Origin: Allobosea robiniae
GTDB taxonomy: Bacteria; Pseudomonadota; Alphaproteobacteria; Rhizobiales; Beijerinckiaceae
Direction of reading: 5' to 3'
NCBI RefSeq assembly: GCF_900102525.1
Contig: NZ_FNBZ01000002.1
Location: 310,001 to 374,000, forward strand
Length of the DNA: 64,000 nt
A program made the translations under genes and the position numbers. The notes below the pieces were generated by a model. That model saw only the letters and a program-made list of their open reading frames with translations, made no database searches and had not been told where the DNA came from. Below, piece by piece: positions 22,365 through 30,053 of this stretch (position 1 is the first letter of the stretch; every line of letters starts with the position of its first letter).

Positions 22365-23114
22365 TCAGGCGGGTTGGGGCGCGAGGCTGCGGCTCATGCC
22401 GCGTTCTTTCTGGATCGCGTCCCAGGCCGCGTTGATCGCGGCGATGCGGCGCGTCGCGATGGCGATCGCCTCCTCGGGCAGGCCGCGGGCGATCTCGCGG
22501 TCGGGATGGGTTTCGGCGACGAGGTGGCGGTAATGGCGCTTCAGCTCGGCGTCGTCCATCTCGCGGCTGGCGCCGAGCACGAGATAGGGGTCGTCCGGGC
22601 GGCGGGCATGGCGGGCCTCGATCCGGGCGAAATCGGGCTCGGCGATGCCGAAGATGCCGGCGACCGACTGGAGATAGGCGTGCTCGGCCTCGTGGATCGC
22701 GCCATCGGCAGCGGCGATCAGGAAGAGGCCGTCGAGCACATCCTCCAGCAGGGCGGGCTCATCCTTGAAGGCGCCTGCGATCTGCGAGGCATAGGCCTCG
22801 AAGCCGGCGCTGGTCTGCTTGGCGAGATCGAACAGGGCCTCGATGCGCTGCTGCTGATCGGGCGGGACCTCGACGATGCGGCGGAAGGCGGTGATCTCGT
22901 CGCAGGTCACGACGCCGTCCGAGCGCGCCATCTTGGCGGCGAGCGCGACGAGGCCGGTGGTGAAGACGAGCTCGCGCGGTGCCGGGCCGAACGGCGCGCC
23001 TTCGCGATCGACCAGGACATGGCCGGCCAGCGCGCCGACGAGTGCGCCCAGCGGCCCGCCGATCACGAGGCCGAGCCCGCCGCCGCCCAGAGCGCCCCAG
23101 AAAGAGGAAGCCAT
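22365..23114 (-). CDS. DjlA-like protein: TerB-type helical domain plus C-terminal J domain
   Basis: A 249-residue protein beginning MASSFWGALGGGGLGLVIGG, a Gly-rich hydrophobic segment that may anchor it in the membrane. The middle (about 45-165) resembles the TerB fold (FTTGLVALAAKMARSDGVVT, LFLIAAADGAIHEAEHAYL). The C-terminal J domain (about 180-245) has DPYLVLGASREMDD and the essential HPD in VAETHPDREIARG. J domains stimulate DnaK ATPase. Start at 23114 is preferred over an extension to 23318 with unlike composition. Co-directional with the amidase, which may share the envelope-stress theme. Confidence 0.85.
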   Translation of the reverse strand: MASSFWGALGGGGLGLVIGGPLGALVGALAGHVLVDREGAPFGPAPRELVFTTGLVALAAKMARSDGVVTCDEITAFRRIVEVPPDQQQRIEALFDLAKQTSAGFEAYASQIAGAFKDEPALLEDVLDGLFLIAAADGAIHEAEHAYLQSVAGIFGIAEPDFARIEARHARRPDDPYLVLGASREMDDAELKRHYRHLVAETHPDREIARGLPEEAIAIATRRIAAINAAWDAIQKERGMSRSLAPQPA

Positions 23115-23468
23115 CACATAATCGATCCCGGTGAATCCGAATGCGCCGATGATGGGAGAAGGGGGCTTGTTCGCGCAAGAGCGCCCGGTGCGACGGCCTG
23201 CCGCGCCAAAAATCCGGTTCCGGCCGGGAATGCGGCCGGAATGCGGCGGCCGATTCGCCTGCTTGATTCGTTCCGGCGGGCGGGGAGCCGGCGAAGTTTT
23301 TCGAGCGACCGAATACATATGAATACTGAATAGTTAAATATAGAATATATTCCTGTTTACGCTGATAGTTATGCGTTTTTCTATGGTATGCGCCAGATTA
23401 TCGACACATTCGACCATCAGTTGAGCGGCCCCATCGGCCAGTCATGGCTCAATGGGGTTCAATTCGAC
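23115..23468. other. Divergent intergenic region with an AT-rich patch
   Basis: This 354-base gap separates the divergent DjlA-like and lytic transglycosylase genes. Bases about 23310-23390 are strikingly AT-rich compared with the window and contain the perfect palindrome GAATATATTC (23343-23352). This is the likely promoter region for the transglycosylase. No gene is supported; an in-frame ATG at 23388 lies upstream of the preferred transglycosylase start. Confidence 0.45.
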
Positions 23469-24107
23469 ATGCGATATATCTGTGGTGGTCTCGCGGCTGC
23501 GTGCCTGATTAGCCTCTCCGGGGTTGCCCTGGCCGAGGATTTCGTCAATGCGGAAACGGACCCCAGAGCTATCGTTCTTCGCGACGCCGAGATCGCCCGC
23601 GCCAAGGCCGCCGAGGACAAGGGCGAGAAGGCTCCGGTTGAGGCGCGCGCTCCGAAGGCCGGCGCCCGCACCGCCAAGGCTGAAGGCGACAAGACCGAGA
23701 CCCGCGCCAGCCGCGCGCTGGCGGCTCCGGCCGGAACCGAAGGCATCAAGGCGATCGTCGCGCGTCACGCGGCTGCCAATGGCGTGCCGTTCTCGCTGGC
23801 CGATGCCGTCGTGCGCGTCGAAAGCCGCTACAATCCCCGCGCCTCGCATGCCGGCAATTACGGCCTGATGCAGATCCGCCACCAGACGGCGCGCGGCCTG
23901 GGTTATTCCGGCAGCGCCAGCGGCCTGCTCGATGCCGAGACCAATGCGCGCTACGGCATGAAATATCTCGCCATGGCCTACAAGATGGCCGGCGGCGACA
24001 CCTGCCGCACCGTGATGAAGTACCAGAGCGGCCACATGACGAACCGGATGAGCGGTGCCAACCGCGCCTATTGCGCCAAGGTGCGCACCATTACCGCCCG
24101 CAACTGA
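23469..24107 (+). CDS. Secreted lytic transglycosylase (SLT family)
   Basis: A 212-residue exported protein. The signal peptide MRYICGGLAAACLISLSG is followed by VALAED, then an Ala/Lys/Glu-rich linker (about 35-95) and a C-terminal lysozyme-like SLT domain. The catalytic Glu lies in DAVVRVESRYNPRA, followed by the family motif NYGLMQIRHQTARGLGY and TNARYGMKYL. It would cleave the MurNAc-GlcNAc bond with anhydro product. The start at 23469 exposes the signal peptide at the N-terminus; the ATG at 23388 would bury it behind 27 residues. The domain is compact, so it may have a specialised role. Confidence 0.88.
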   Translation: MRYICGGLAAACLISLSGVALAEDFVNAETDPRAIVLRDAEIARAKAAEDKGEKAPVEARAPKAGARTAKAEGDKTETRASRALAAPAGTEGIKAIVARHAAANGVPFSLADAVVRVESRYNPRASHAGNYGLMQIRHQTARGLGYSGSASGLLDAETNARYGMKYLAMAYKMAGGDTCRTVMKYQSGHMTNRMSGANRAYCAKVRTITARN

Positions 24108-24163
24108 TCCTGGACCGCCTCGCGTCCTGTCGGATGCAAAGTGGCGATCTGGCTTTTCATTTT

Positions 24164-24211
24164 AGCATCGGATTTCTCCGAAAAGTGCATTCCACTTTTC
24201 GGTCCGATGCT
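24164..24211. repeat. Dispersed palindromic repeat, copy 1
   Basis: A 48-base element with ends AGCATCGGA and TCCGATGCT and inner arms CGAAAAGTG and CACTTTTCG. Two further copies are at 48591-48638 and 52410-52454. Here it sits between the transglycosylase stop and RNase P RNA. It can fold into one long hairpin; there is no T run, so termination is not its obvious function. Confidence 0.8.
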
Positions 24212-24264
24212 CCAGCCGCGCGGTTGTGCTTGACGCGGGCCGCGCCAGCGCGCATCTCCCCCCT

Positions 24265-24671
24265 CGCCAGTCGGCCGGACGGCCGCTCTCGTTCGCGAGG
24301 GAGGAAAGTCCGGGCTCCACGGAAACACGGTGCCGGATAACGTCCGGCGGGGGCGACCCCAGGGAAAGCGCCACAGAGATCGAACCGCCCTGCGCTGGAG
24401 AGCTTCGGCTTTTCCGGCAGGGTAAGGGTGAAAAGGTGCGGTAAGAGCGCACCGCGGACCCGGCAACGGGGACGGCATGGCAAGCCCCACCGGGAGCAAA
24501 ACCGAATAGGGACGATGCTGCCCGCGCAAGCGGGCAGGGGCAGGTTTCTGTGCCTGGTCGTCCGGGTTGGTTGCTCGAGGCGCGCAGCAATGCGCGTCCC
24601 AGAGGAATGGCCGTCACGTCGGGGGAGCGATCCTCCGGCCATCCAAAACCCGGCTTACAGGCCGACTGGCG
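24265..24671 (+). ncRNA. rnpB: RNase P RNA, bacterial class A
   Basis: The catalytic RNA of RNase P, which matures tRNA 5' ends. The P1 stem is visible as CGCCAGTCGGCC (24265-24276) pairing with GGCCGACTGGCG (24660-24671). Conserved core elements are GAGGAAAGTCCGGGCTCC (about 24298-24317), GGGTAAGGGTGAAAAGGTGCGG, AGAGCGCACCGC and, near the 3' end, AGAGGAATGGCCGTCACG and AAAACCCGGCTTACAGG. The length of about 407 nt fits class A. Ends are set by the P1 stem and may be off by a few bases. Proximity to the dcw cluster resembles other alphaproteobacteria. Confidence 0.95.
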
Positions 24672-24843
24672 CTTGATGCCCGCAAATTCTACTCCAGTGG
24701 GCATCTGAAGCGATTGCCTGCGCTTCCGGTACTCACACCGATGTCCGCTCCGCTCCGGTTCTCGGCGACCGCTCCAGCTACCGCGCTGGAGCGAATTCCC
24801 GATCGGTCTCGGGGAGCGGCTCATTGAGCCGGACCGTGCAGGC

Positions 24844-25266
24844 TCAGGCCACCGTCGTCTCGACCGGGATGTTGCCCTTCGTCGCGTGCGAATAGGGGCA
24901 GACCACATGGGCCTTCTTGACGAGGTCCTGGACGGCGGCCTTGTCGAGGCCGGGCACTGAGACGGTCAGCTTCGCAGTGATGCCGAAGCCCTGGCCGTCG
25001 TCGCGCGGGCCGATGCCGATATCGGCCGAGACCTTCGCATCATCCGGGATCTTCACCTTCTCCTTGCCGGCGACGAACTTGAGCGCGCCGAGGAAGCAGG
25101 CCGAATAGCCGATGGCGAAGAGCTGCTCGGGATTGGTGCCGTCGCCACCGCCGCCGCCGAGCTCCTTGGGTGTATTCAGCACGAGCTTGACGTTGCCGGT
25201 ATCGGTCGCGGCCTGGCCTTCGCGGCCGCCGGTGGCGGAACCATGGGCGGTGTAGAGCGTCTTCAT
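24844..25266 (-). CDS. ohr: Organic hydroperoxide resistance protein Ohr
   Basis: A 140-residue OsmC-superfamily thiol peroxidase that reduces organic hydroperoxides. The N-terminus MKTLYTAHGSATGGREG and the two redox cysteines, Cys57 in IGYSACFLGAL and Cys123 in HVVCPYSHAT, are in the family positions. Length is typical of Ohr. It is divergent from an ohrR-like gene across about 150 bases containing inverted repeats, the standard regulatory arrangement. Start ATG at 25266 is unambiguous. Confidence 0.95.
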   Translation of the reverse strand: MKTLYTAHGSATGGREGQAATDTGNVKLVLNTPKELGGGGGDGTNPEQLFAIGYSACFLGALKFVAGKEKVKIPDDAKVSADIGIGPRDDGQGFGITAKLTVSVPGLDKAAVQDLVKKAHVVCPYSHATKGNIPVETTVA

Positions 25267-25304
25267 GATCGGTTTCCTTCCTCGGGTGAGCTGATGGTTG
25301 TTAT

Positions 25305-25334
25305 TTAGATTGTGTGCAATTAGATTGTCAACAA
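25305..25334. promoter_or_regulatory. Putative OhrR operator in the ohr/ohrR spacer
   Basis: Two adjacent inverted repeats, ATTGTGTGCAAT (25309-25320) and TTGTCAACAA (25325-25334), lie about 40-70 bases upstream of the ohr start. They also show a direct repeat of TTAGATTGT. OhrR operators in related bacteria are AT-rich dyads with TTG/CAA ends, so this is the likely binding site. Binding itself is inference. Confidence 0.6.
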
Positions 25335-25415
25335 CTGATTTGAGCGTGATAGAGGGCGGTTGATTATGGGGCCGCTTTCGGTTTTGCGTGAAACAGGATG
25401 ATCGGCGAGGGCGTG

Positions 25416-25880
25416 ATGGCGAAGCGGGACAGGGCCAGGGACGGGATGCCGCGTCTGGAGCAGCAGCTCTGCTTCGCGATTTATCAGGTCGGCCACGCCT
25501 TCAACCGGGCCTATCGTCCGATCCTGGCCGCGCTCGGGCTGACCTATCCGCAATATCTGGTCATGCTGGTGCTCTGGGAGCAGGACGGGCTCACGGTGAA
25601 GGAGCTCGGCGAGCGATTGATGCTCGATTCCGGCACGCTGACGCCGCTGCTGAAGCGGTTGGAGGGGTCCGCCCTGATCCGGCGCGAGCGCGACGCCCGC
25701 GATGAGCGGCAGGTGCGCATCCACCTCGCCGAGAAGGGCGAGGGGCTGCGCGAGCAGGGGCGCTGCGTCCAGGAGGCTGTCGGCGAGGCGCTCGGCGGGA
25801 CGGCGGGCGATGCGGGGCGCTTGCGCGACCAGCTCGGTCTCGTCCGCGATGCGCTGCTGGCGTCGTCACGCGACGGCTGA
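25416..25880 (+). CDS. ohrR: OhrR, MarR-family organic peroxide sensor
   Basis: A 154-residue MarR-family winged-helix repressor. The peroxide-sensing Cys19 is present in RLEQQLCFAIYQVGHAF, the hallmark of OhrR. Next come YRPILAALGLTYPQYLVMLVLWE and the DNA-binding wing LGERLMLDSGTLTPLLKRLE, then RRERDARDERQVRIHLAEKG. Oxidation of Cys19 by organic peroxide would release DNA and induce ohr. Start at 25416 is chosen because GAGG lies at correct spacing; ATG at 25398 lacks one. It is probably autoregulated through the shared spacer. Confidence 0.93.
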   Translation: MAKRDRARDGMPRLEQQLCFAIYQVGHAFNRAYRPILAALGLTYPQYLVMLVLWEQDGLTVKELGERLMLDSGTLTPLLKRLEGSALIRRERDARDERQVRIHLAEKGEGLREQGRCVQEAVGEALGGTAGDAGRLRDQLGLVRDALLASSRDG

Positions 25881-26169
25881 TGGCGCCTTTTGCCGTAGCC
25901 GCCGCCACTGTCATTCCGGGTTCGCGCCTGAAGCGCGCGCCGGAATGACAATTGTGCGGTGTCCTTCGAAGCTTCCAGATCTGTCCCGCTTGTCGGCTCG
26001 CCAAAAATAACGGCGCGCTTTCGTAAAAATTTTTCGCAGCGCTGACGCGTCTTCCGCTGGCCCAGGAGGTCAGGCGGGTGCCGAATTGCGCGTGCTTACG
26101 GATACTTAACCTTAACAAGCTGTGATGCCGGAGAGTCCCGGCAGGTGCGTCGCTGCGCCTGCGATTCCA
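25881..26169. other. Intergenic region upstream of the dcw promoter
   Basis: Together with the next entry this is the 477-base gap between ohrR and mraZ. It holds a REP-like hairpin (25909-25950) and an A/T-rich stretch around 26010-26040. CTTAACCTTAAC at about 26105 has TTAA half-sites but not the spacing of a full CtrA site. No gene is supported. Confidence 0.4.
25909..25950. repeat. REP-like extragenic palindrome
   Basis: TGTCATTCCGG (25909-25919) and CCGGAATGACA (25940-25950) are perfect 11-base arms around GGTTCGCGCCTGAAGCGCGCG-like loop sequence that can pair further. Related TCATTCCGG hairpins occur at 20427 and 54581. It lies 28 bases after ohrR and may also protect or end that transcript. 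Confidence 0.75.
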
Positions 26170-26209
26170 TTGACGCCCATAAAGGCCCATGCTATCCCAA
26201 ATCATCCCG
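26170..26209 (+). promoter_or_regulatory. dcw promoter overlapped by four MraZ-box repeats
   Basis: TTGACG (26170-26175) and TATCCC (26193-26198), 17 bases apart, are a plausible sigma-70 promoter. Over it runs a 10-base periodic series CCCA (26176), CCCA (26186), CCCA (26196), CCCG (26206). On the minus strand these are TGGGN units separated by five bases, the operator pattern described for E. coli MraZ. They lie about 150 bases upstream of the mraZ start. Autorepression of the dcw cluster by MraZ is the natural reading. Confidence 0.75.
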
Positions 26210-26357
26210 TCGAAGCCGGCAGGCAATCCAAGGGTCAGGCTCCGTGTGCCGCGCGGAATTTGGCTTGCGGGCGTGCCTTGCCCGCTTCGACGGGGGGACT
26301 TTTCGCCGCTTGCCCATCTCAGCGGTGGCGCCTTGAAGAGCAGGCCGGGAGGCGGCG

Positions 26358-26834
26358 TTGACGGACCGCTTCGTCTCGAATTTCACGAACCGGCTCGACG
26401 CCAAGGGGCGCGTTTCCATTCCGTCGAGCTTCCGGTCGGTGCTGGCGAAGGACGGCTACGAGGGCCTCTATGTCCATCAGGGCCTCGACCTGCCGGCACT
26501 GGATGCCGGCGGCAATGCGCTCCGGGCCACGATCGACGATATTCTCGCGCGCTTCTCGCCGTTCTCGGACGAGTGGGAGCTGCTCTCGACGGCGCTGAAC
26601 GGCACCTCGGAGGTGCTGAAGGTCGACACGGAGGGGCGCATGGTGCTGAGCGAGGCACTGAAGGCGCATGCCGGCATCGGCGATGCCGTGACCTTCGTCG
26701 GCCATGGGCACAAGTTTCAGATCTGGGAGCCGGAGCGGTTCCGCGCCCATCTCGACGCAGCGCGGACGCGTCTGCGCGACGTGAAGCGCACGCTCGGCAG
26801 TTTGACCATTCCAACGGGAGGCTCGGGCACATGA
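26358..26834 (+). CDS. mraZ: Transcriptional regulator MraZ
   Basis: A 158-residue AbrB-like regulator with two tandem MraZ (SpoVT-AbrB-fold) domains. The N-terminal repeat is [18 protein letters not shown], with the DxxGR motif, and the second repeat is [20 protein letters not shown], also with DxxGR. MraZ forms a ring oligomer that binds TGGG repeats at its own promoter, and those repeats are present at 26170-26209. The start is TTG at 26358 behind a good GGGAGG box. It opens the dcw cluster; its stop overlaps the rsmH start (ATGA). Confidence 0.95.
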   Translation: MTDRFVSNFTNRLDAKGRVSIPSSFRSVLAKDGYEGLYVHQGLDLPALDAGGNALRATIDDILARFSPFSDEWELLSTALNGTSEVLKVDTEGRMVLSEALKAHAGIGDAVTFVGHGHKFQIWEPERFRAHLDAARTRLRDVKRTLGSLTIPTGGSGT

Positions 26835-27871
26835 GCGACCATGGCGACCGTTCCGGCGGAGCCATTGGCGGATCGGTTCGTCATGTGCCCGTATTGCTCG
26901 CCGAGGTGCTGGAGGCGCTCGCGCCGCAAGCCGGCGGGCGCTATCTCGACGGCACCTTCGGGGCAGGGGGCTATTCGCGCGCGATCCTCGATGCCGCGCC
27001 TGAGGTCACCCTGCTCGGGCTCGACCGCGATCCCTCTGCGATCGCTGGCGGGGCCGATCTCGTGGCCGCCATGGCGGGGCGATTGACACTGTCCCAGGCC
27101 AATTTCGGCGAGCTGGCCGAGGAGGCCGAGCGCTTCAGGATGACGCCGCTCGACGGCGTCGTGCTCGATATCGGCGTCTCCTCGATGCAGATCGACCAGG
27201 CCGAGCGCGGCTTTTCGTTCCGTTTCGACGGTCCGCTCGACATGCGCATGAGCGGGAGCGGGCAGAGCGCCGCCGACCTCGTCAACGAGGCCGAGGAAGG
27301 GCTGCTCGCCAATATCTTCTATCATTATGGCGAGGAGCGCCGCTCGCGCGCCGTCGCCCGCGCCGTGGTCGAGGCCCGCCGCAAGGCGCCGATCACGACG
27401 ACCAAGCAGCTTGCCGATCTCGTCGCCGGGATCGTGCGCGGCGAGCCTGGTGGCGCCCATCCGGCGACGCGGGTCTTCCAGGCGCTGCGCATCGCGGTCA
27501 ATGACGAGCTCGGCGAGCTGGTCCGGGCGCTGCACGCAGCCGAGACGGTGTTGAAGCCCGGCGGGCGGCTCGTCGTGGTCACCTTCCATTCCCTCGAAGA
27601 CCGCATCGTCAAGCAGTTCTTCGCCGAGCGCTCTGGCCGGGTATCGGCGGGCTCGCGCCATGCGCCGGCGGTGGCCGTTGCGCAGCCGACCTTCAGGCTG
27701 GTCGAGAAGGGTGCCGTCGCACCGTCCGAAGCCGAGATGCGCGCCAATCCGCGGGCGCGCTCGGCCAAGCTGCGCGCCGCCGAACGCAACGATGCGCCGT
27801 CGCGCCGGGCCGATGCCGGGCTCGTCGCGCTCTCCACCGTTCCTGCCCCGCAGCCGCGCCGGAGGCCCTGA
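26831..27871 (+). CDS. rsmH: 16S rRNA (cytosine1402-N4)-methyltransferase RsmH
   Basis: A 346-residue SAM-dependent methyltransferase (formerly MraW) that N4-methylates C1402 in the ribosomal P site. The canonical start region is [13 protein letters not shown], followed by motif [38 protein letters not shown] and the late motif [16 protein letters not shown]. The frame is open far upstream, but the overlap with mraZ fixes the ATG at 26831. ftsL follows after two bases. Confidence 0.96.
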   Translation: MSDHGDRSGGAIGGSVRHVPVLLAEVLEALAPQAGGRYLDGTFGAGGYSRAILDAAPEVTLLGLDRDPSAIAGGADLVAAMAGRLTLSQANFGELAEEAERFRMTPLDGVVLDIGVSSMQIDQAERGFSFRFDGPLDMRMSGSGQSAADLVNEAEEGLLANIFYHYGEERRSRAVARAVVEARRKAPITTTKQLADLVAGIVRGEPGGAHPATRVFQALRIAVNDELGELVRALHAAETVLKPGGRLVVVTFHSLEDRIVKQFFAERSGRVSAGSRHAPAVAVAQPTFRLVEKGAVAPSEAEMRANPRARSAKLRAAERNDAPSRRADAGLVALSTVPAPQPRRRP

Positions 27872-27873
27872 GC

Positions 27874-28260
27874 GTGATCAAGCTCCTGCACATCATCGCC
27901 ATCGGCGCGCTGGTTTCCTCGGCGGTCTATGCCTATTCGATCAAATACGAGACGACGCTGGCGACCGAGCATCTCCAGAAGCTCAAGGGCAAGACCCAGC
28001 GCGAGCGCGACGCGATCCAGGTGCTCAAGGCCGAGTGGCAGTTCCTCAACCGGCCCGACCGCGTCCAGATGCTGGCGGAGCGCCATCTCGACCTCCAGCC
28101 CTTCGTGGTGACGCAGGTGGTCAAACCCTCGGACATCCCGAACCGCGGCCCGAAGGTCGATGCCATCGGCCGCAAGCTCGAGGATCTCGGCCTCGGCCTG
28201 CCGACCGAGACCCCCAGGGATCGCAAGGCGAGCGCGACGACGCCGGGAGCCATGCCATGA
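27874..28260 (+). CDS. ftsL: Cell division protein FtsL
   Basis: A 128-residue bitopic membrane protein: short cytoplasmic N-terminus, one membrane helix (IIAIGALVSSAVYAYSI, residues about 6-23), then a coiled-coil periplasmic region (ETTLATEHLQKLKGKTQRER) and a conserved RPDRVQMLAERHLDLQP segment. It forms the FtsQLB subcomplex that activates FtsWI. Start is GTG at 27874. Its stop overlaps the ftsI start (ATGA). Sequence conservation is low in this family; identification rests on topology and position. Confidence 0.9.
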   Translation: MIKLLHIIAIGALVSSAVYAYSIKYETTLATEHLQKLKGKTQRERDAIQVLKAEWQFLNRPDRVQMLAERHLDLQPFVVTQVVKPSDIPNRGPKVDAIGRKLEDLGLGLPTETPRDRKASATTPGAMP

Positions 28261-30032
28261 GCCAGTCGATGCATCACGAAGCGACGGAGCAGCAGGCCGA
28301 GGCGACGGAACCCGTCGTGAAGCGCGGGCGTCTGGCCTGGCTGCGCGACGTCTTCCGCATGAGCGGAGAGAAGAGCGAGCCGCGCGTCGGCCTCGTCATC
28401 CTCGGTTTCTCCGCCCTGTTCCTGGCGATCATCGGCCGGCTGGTCTATCTCGGCGTCGCTCCGAACGAGCAGGTCGGCCTGCGCCGCGCCACCTCCAACG
28501 CCATCTCCGCCGCCCGGCCCGACATCGTCGACCGCAATGGCGATGTCATGGCGACCGATATCCGCACGGTCTCGGTCTTCGCCGAGCCACGCCGCATCCT
28601 CGACAAGGACGAGGCGACCGAGCTGCTGACGGCCGTTCTGCCCGACCTCGACGCCAAGGATTTGCGCGACAAGCTCGGCACCAAGAAGGGCTTCGTCTGG
28701 GTCAAGCGCGAGATCACGCCGCGCCAGCAGGCCGAGGTGCACCGGCTCGGCATCCCTGGCGTCGGTTTCGTGCCCGAGAACAAGCGCGTCTACCCGAACG
28801 GCAACGCGGCGGCGCATGTGCTCGGCTTCGCCAATATCGACAATGTCGGCATCGCCGGCATCGAGAAATACATCGACTCGCAGGGACTGCAGGACCTGAA
28901 CGGCGCGGGCCTCGCGACCGAGGCGTCCGACCTGAAGCCGGTCAAGCTGTCGATCGACCTGCGCGTCCAGCACCTGCTGCGCGACGAACTGTCCAAGGGC
29001 CTCGAGCGCTTCAAGGCGATCGCCGCGGCGGGCGCGATCATGGACGTGAACACCGGGGAGGTGATCGCGCTGGTCTCGCTGCCGGATTTCGACCCCGGCA
29101 ACCCCGTCGACGCGCTGGAGAAGGACCGGATCAACCGGATGAATGTCGGCGTCTACGAGATGGGCTCGACCTTCAAGGCGCTGACCATCGCGATGGCGCT
29201 CGATTCCGGCAAGGTCAACATCAATTCGAGCTTCTCGACCGCCGGCGGCATGATGCGCTTCGGCCGCCAGGTCATCAAGGAATACCATGGCACGGGCCGC
29301 ACGCTGACGGTGCCGGAGGTGTTCCTGCATTCGTCGAACATGGGCTCGATCAAGATGGCGCTGGCCGTCGGCGTCGAGGGCCACAAGGCCTTCCTCAAGA
29401 AGATGATGCAGCTCGACCGGATGACGACGGAGCTGCCGGAAAGCGCGGCGCCGATCGTCCCGCAGCGCTGGGGCGAGATCAACACCGCGACCATCGCCTT
29501 CGGCCACGGCCTCGCCGTCGCGCCGCTGCAGGCGCTGGCGGCGGTGGCGGCGCTGGTGAATGGCGGCTACCTGATGAAGCCGACCTTCCTGGTGCGGTCC
29601 GAGGAGGAGGCCCGCAAGGTCGCGACGCGCGTCATCAAGCCGGAGACCTCCGAGGCGATGCGCTTCATCATGCGGCTCAACGGCGAGAAGGGCTCGGCCC
29701 GCAAGGCGAATATCGAAGGCTATTTCGTCGGCGGCAAGACCGGCACGGCCGAGAAGGTCATCAACGGTCGCTACGCCAAGAACAAGAACTTCACGACCTT
29801 CACGGCGATCGCCCCGTCCGACAAGCCGAAATACCTGTTCCTCGCGATCTATGACGAGCCGAAAGGCTATGCCGAGAGCGGCGGCTATTCGACCGCGGCG
29901 TGGAATGCCGGCGTCACGACCGGCCGGGTGATCGAGCGCGCCGCGCCGATCCTGGGGCTGAACCCCCGCTTCGATCCGCCGCCGTCGCCGTTCCCGCTGA
30001 TGGCGAGGCTCGGTGCCTGGGGTTCGCGCTGA
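28257..30032 (+). CDS. ftsI: Septal peptidoglycan transpeptidase FtsI (PBP3)
   Basis: A 591-residue class B penicillin-binding protein. A single membrane anchor (VGLVILGFSALFLAIIG, about 44-61) is followed by the pedestal domain (ARPDIVDRNGDVMATDIR) and the transpeptidase domain. Catalytic motifs are SxxK with Ser304 in EMGSTFKALT, SxN as SSN at 359-361, and KTG in GGKTGTAEK near 495. It cross-links septal peptidoglycan with FtsW. The ATG at 28257 overlaps the ftsL stop; the frame extends further upstream but over rsmH and ftsL. Confidence 0.97.
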   Translation: MSQSMHHEATEQQAEATEPVVKRGRLAWLRDVFRMSGEKSEPRVGLVILGFSALFLAIIGRLVYLGVAPNEQVGLRRATSNAISAARPDIVDRNGDVMATDIRTVSVFAEPRRILDKDEATELLTAVLPDLDAKDLRDKLGTKKGFVWVKREITPRQQAEVHRLGIPGVGFVPENKRVYPNGNAAAHVLGFANIDNVGIAGIEKYIDSQGLQDLNGAGLATEASDLKPVKLSIDLRVQHLLRDELSKGLERFKAIAAAGAIMDVNTGEVIALVSLPDFDPGNPVDALEKDRINRMNVGVYEMGSTFKALTIAMALDSGKVNINSSFSTAGGMMRFGRQVIKEYHGTGRTLTVPEVFLHSSNMGSIKMALAVGVEGHKAFLKKMMQLDRMTTELPESAAPIVPQRWGEINTATIAFGHGLAVAPLQALAAVAALVNGGYLMKPTFLVRSEEEARKVATRVIKPETSEAMRFIMRLNGEKGSARKANIEGYFVGGKTGTAEKVINGRYAKNKNFTTFTAIAPSDKPKYLFLAIYDEPKGYAESGGYSTAAWNAGVTTGRVIERAAPILGLNPRFDPPPSPFPLMARLGAWGSR

Positions 30033-30053
30033 TCTCGACCTATAACGGTGGCC

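Noticed and set aside
24108..24843. Small protein genes within the RNase P RNA region
   Set aside because: Several short open frames overlap the RNA on both strands, but the conserved RNase P core explains the sequence.
26103..26115. CtrA full site upstream of mraZ
   Set aside because: The TTAA half-sites in CTTAACCTTAAC are two bases apart, not seven.
26189..26830. N-terminal extension of rsmH through the mraZ region
   Set aside because: It would overlap all of mraZ in another frame and adds low-complexity sequence; the ATGA overlap at 26831 gives the canonical start.
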